A DNA stretch of 64,000 bases, from contig VZSF01007786.1 in NCBI GenBank assembly GCA_013398295.1, forward strand, positions 275,801-339,800, read 5' to 3'. Source of the DNA: Chionis minor (lineage: Eukaryota > Chordata > Aves > Charadriiformes > Chionididae). The notes under the pieces were generated by a model. It did not search any database. It saw nothing but the letters and a program-made list of their open reading frames with translations, and had not been told where the DNA came from. The position numbers were made by a program, and so were the translations under genes. Shown in pieces: positions 60,651-64,000 of the stretch (its first letter is position 1; each line of letters opens with the position of its first letter).

Positions 60651-62459
60651 GAATAAACACACACCTCAAACTAGATTCTCATCTTACTCATCCCTGTATA
60701 AAAGCCAAGCAACTCCTTTAAAATTTGAGGACTTATTTTGGATTTATGCATGTAGAAACACATTCAGACCTTTCCAGCTTGGTGTCCCAGCCCACGTCCA
60801 AGCAACTTCGCCATGAACCCACAGCTCCTTTCTGCCTCCAGCTGCTCCTTACTGAGGTGTGGGGCTCACAGGAGAGTCTCAGCTCCCACCAGCTGATGAC
60901 AATCAGCCCTGAATGGACCAGGCAAACATCCTCCACTGCGGCAAGGAGCACAGGCAAATGAGGTTCTACCCAATGCTGTAGGGCTGCATGAGAACAAGCA
61001 CCTCCTCTGATACCAAAAAGAAGAGGAGAAAGCTTCCTTTTTTCTGCAGGTGCCCAGCTTTTCAAGCAGCCATATCATGGAAACATGTTGCTTGGGCAAG
61101 TGCTCACGAGTGGTGCCTCCTCATGCAGCCAGAGCTTCCAAAGATCCAAACCAAGATCACTTTGGATACATCAGTACCTTGAGCTAGCACCATGACTGAA
61201 GGAAGAGTCAGATGGCACCAGGAGAACAGGAACGCCCAGAGATAAAACATGAAGCGCCGCTGGGGAGGGCACATCTGCTGTGGGGACTTTTCCCAATCCC
61301 ACCCTCCACTGGAGGAGCACAACATGGGGAGCAGATGCAGCATGACAGATGCCCAAGAGACCATGTTTCTGAATGTCTTTTAGGGACTACCACAAGCCTG
61401 GAGAAAAATACTAGAGCAGGTTTTCAGGGCAGCTCCTAACTCGGCCCCAGCGTTGGGTACCTGTACTTGTGGCCTGCTGGGCTGTCTGGTTCCACCAGCG
61501 TCCTGCTCAAGGTCCCTTCAAAGAAGTCCCAGAAGGCACCCACGGCCCAGCTTTCTCCTCATTTAGGGAAACGGCTGCTCCTTGTACCACTTAGGGAAGG
61601 AGGTGGAGGAGCGACACACGGTAACAGCATCACTTGAGCCCCCCAGGGAAAAATAGCAATGGCCAGTGGCTCCACCTAAGCTGGCGGTCACCCACACCTC
61701 CGAGTGTCACCTCTGGGCAGGGCAGCCACTGCAAGCAGCCAGAAGCACAGGGACACGGTGTGAGAGATGGAGACAGCCAGGTACTTCTCCGAGATACCGA
61801 AATCCTCACCCAAACATCTCTCCACAGGTACATCCTCACTCGGAGGGGTGCCATCCCACGGGTACCAACCTCTCCCCATAACCTGCATCTTCACTGCTTC
61901 CAGCATCTGCTTTGCTCCTGACCCCGCTGGGCTTATTCACTCAAACCAAAGCAATAATCTTCATTAAAGAGCTACAAACCACAAATGTCCAACTTCCCTG
62001 CAGGCACGCTTTACAGCCTTTAAAAGGAGAGAGAGAAGACAGGAGTGGTTAAGGACACTTACCAAGAGGGATCCACCATAGCAGGTGCCAACCAGCCCAA
62101 CCCAGCTGGGCCAGGGAAATGTAAAGGACCAGCAGGCAGGAAAACGGGTGAGAAAATGTCCCGGGAGACTGCAAAACTGAGCAGAGGAGGAGCAGGAGAG
62201 GCCAAGCAAAGGTGGTGGGGAGGGATGGAGCAGACACGGGTTTGCTCTCTCTTCGTCCTGGCTGCTGCCCAGCTCTGCCCACCTTAAGCCCTCCGGCACA
62301 GAAGCCCAATCCCTACCACCACGAGGATCTGTCACTCTGGATGAAAAGTGATTTGGTTTTAATTTTATTCAAAAGGGAGGATTTAGCCACTCCCGAAGGA
62401 CCTGAGTTTCTCTCTAAGAAGGTTTAGGAGCAAGGCAAGACCACGCAAGGGTTAAATTG

Positions 62460-62460
62460 N
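62460..62460. other. Ambiguous base
   Basis: A single N in the assembly. It falls in intronic sequence and interrupts no supported feature. Confidence 1.
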
Positions 62461-62779
62461 GTGCAAAACCGCAACCCCTCTGCCAACCCTGAGCCACTCC
62501 GTCCCCCCATACTGAACCCCAAAAGGGTGAAAATTATCATTATCCCCACTGGAGCTTAGCACCACGCTCACTGCCCGCCTGCAGGTCCCTGCCCTGGCCC
62601 CACCGCAGCCACACATCGCCCTTCTCCTTCCCATCATCTCCTTCCCAACTCCTCCCACCACGTCGGCTGGAAAACCTCCGGAGTGTTGCGGCTGAACTCT
62701 GAGTCTTGAGTAGCAAGTTTGCTACAAGCGCCGATTTGAAGCTTTATTTTATTTACTACCCTTTAATCAAAAAGCCTTC

Positions 62780-63640
62780 TGCTATCGCCCCACTCCAGGA
62801 GCTGGGGGTTTATGTAGAAGTGCCCAAAATACCGCGAGACTCCCGAGCGTCATGCGACATTTGGCGGTGCTTTGACCTCTCCCAACTGCCACGCCAACTC
62901 CGGTCTTGGAGGCTACGGATATTGCAGATGATCTCGACGTAGAAGACCCTTTGCAAAGCCTCCCCTCGCCTTTCTGGCACGTTTATGTTCACGCTTCCCA
63001 AAACGAGTGCTCCCGGGTGGGGAAAAGGCTTTTCTCTGCCCACCTGCTGCAGCACGCATTCCCCTCTGGAACACCTCTAGAGGTAAGGACTTCCCAGTTT
63101 TGACACCAGGCAGCCCCACAGCAGGGTCTGGATTTAGACCAGCACGTAAAAGGGATGGAGGGGATGCGATACCCAGCACCGTGGCCCGCAGAGCCCCTCA
63201 AAAAGCCATCCTCCCCTCTCCTTCCACCCCTGCGCCTCCAGCGGTCCCCACCACCCTCTGGTCAGTGGAGAGGGACGAGTGGGTCTTGCACGTCACACGT
63301 GCACCCCGTGGCACTTTGGATGCGGGGGGAGTTTCTCCTACAGGTTTGGGAGGACGGGGCTCCCGCGCCTGCCCCAGCAGTGCTCCATCCTCCCCTTTCC
63401 GCTAACCAGGTGCTCCCCAAATCACCGGCAGGGTTTAAAACGTCAACAAAAAAGAGGAAGCTCAGACTTACTCTAGGACAGTCCTTCCAGGAGGTTCACG
63501 GAGGAGGACTCGGCGAGGACCGAGGCCGAAGGCAGTTATGGCAGCGTCCTGGCGCCTACGGATCTCTCCCCCTGGGTTTGGCACCCCGCGGTCTGTCCAG
63601 GATGCCCCGAGCGATCCCGGACTGTGTCCCCATCGTGTCC
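62780..63640. other. CpG-enriched stretch in RNF165 intron 1
   Basis: CpG density is raised compared with neighbouring intron, with about 16 CpG in about 210 bp around 63,425-63,640, including GGACTCGGCGAGGACCGAGG and CACCCCGCGGTCTG. No exon or core promoter is supported. It might be the margin of a promoter-linked island beyond the window, or an internal one. Confidence 0.4.
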
Positions 63641-64000
63641 CCACCACCTCGTCCCTCCCACCCAGAGCAGCTCCCGGGTTTTGTGGCAAACACCCACCCC
63701 CATTCCCCCCCCAGCCCCCCCAGCTGCGTTTCCTTTCTCGCTCGGGCACCAACTCACCGGTTCTTAAATAACACATTTCCACCGGGCCGGATCGGCACAC
63801 AGCAAGGTAAATCCACATCAGCTTTCCTTAGACTTTGCTGATAATTCTCAAAATGAGCAAAATGTAACCCCTTTTCCGTTTGTCTTTAAATCGTGACACC
63901 ACCCCAAAACCCGGTGTGAGAGGGACGGATGGGTCCAGCCCCGCCTTGGCACCACTAAACGCAGGTCGATGTGTGTAAGACCTTCACACAACCCGTACAT

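Larger units (their letters stand above)
30456..64000 (-). other. RNF165: RNF165 first intron, 3' part (at least 33.5 kb)
   Basis: No peptide matching the short Arkadia-2C N-terminal exon is seen, so the intron probably continues beyond the window. It contains CR1 copies near 31.0, 35.8, 39.0, 45.0, 50.3, 58.3 and 58.8 kb, homopolymer runs and several conserved-looking blocks listed separately. Elsewhere (31,181-35,570; 36,061-38,854; 39,109-44,841; 45,276-48,180; 53,550-57,550; 58,986-60,030; 60,351-62,700) I recognise nothing beyond simple repeats. Confidence 0.7.

Noticed and set aside
63155..63841. Plus-strand open frame of 228 codons, proline and serine rich
   Set aside because: It lies in a CpG- and C-rich stretch where stops are rare. 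It has no domain, and the overlapping minus-strand frames are equally open.
30456..64000. Search for RNF165 exon 1 (short N-terminal exon ending before APFQRSQ)
   Set aside because: No minus-strand frame with a start codon and a donor leaving one base of a Gly codon resembles it, so it is probably beyond the window.
1..64000. Bacterial-type systems, CRISPR arrays, integrated viruses, rRNA or tRNA genes
   Set aside because: No arrays of spaced direct repeats, no tRNA cloverleaf, and no retroviral gag-pol-like frames or LTR pairs were seen. All large repeats are CR1 or simple sequence.

Overview
This is a window of a vertebrate nuclear genome, almost certainly a bird. The coding signal sits in short exons with GT/AG borders and consistent phases. 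The dominant repeat is the chicken-repeat-1 (CR1) LINE, with its 8-bp 3' tail (ATTCTRTG) and truncated 5' ends. There are no operons, ribosome binding sites, CRISPR arrays, tRNAs or rRNAs. Two protein genes are readable, and they converge tail to tail.

Region 1 (1-11,095, plus strand) is the 3' end of LOXHD1, a hair-cell stereociliary protein made of repeated PLAT/lipoxygenase-homology domains. Four exons (4153-4323, 5418-5556, 6982-7143, 10394-10874) splice in frame into the last 316 residues. These cover half of one PLAT domain, one complete PLAT domain and the terminal PLAT domain. A short 3' UTR ends after an AATAAA at 11,072. Upstream exons lie outside the window.

Region 2 (about 11,096-15,805) is intergenic and holds one CR1 scrap, a small AT repeat and no gene I can support.

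Region 3 (about 15,806-64,000, minus strand) is RNF165 (ARK2C), an Arkadia-family RING-H2 ubiquitin ligase of BMP/TGF-beta SMAD signalling. Seven coding exons between 30,455 and 20,232 join in frame into 329 residues, all but the roughly 20-residue N-terminus. From 30,456 to the window end is the first intron, at least 33 kb, rich in CR1 copies and in AT-rich non-repeat blocks that look like conserved non-coding elements. The first coding exon was not found and is presumably beyond 64,000. The inferred 3' UTR runs from 20,231 to either about 19,540 or about 15,810; it contains a CpG-rich block and an AT-rich block with an AU-rich element.

The LOXHD1/RNF165 convergent arrangement matches human 18q21.1. 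Chromosome Z is the expected avian location, but that is inference. The two genes have unrelated roles (mechanotransduction upkeep and SMAD signalling), so the pair reflects old synteny, not a shared pathway. I found no undescribed biological system. The points worth a second look are structural: two tail-to-tail CR1 pairs (one beside the LOXHD1 terminal exon), a 106-bp tandem duplication beside an RNF165 exon, a 73-bp dispersed duplication of unknown family, a perfect stem-loop in a conserved-looking intronic block, and a CpG island inside the presumed RNF165 3' UTR.
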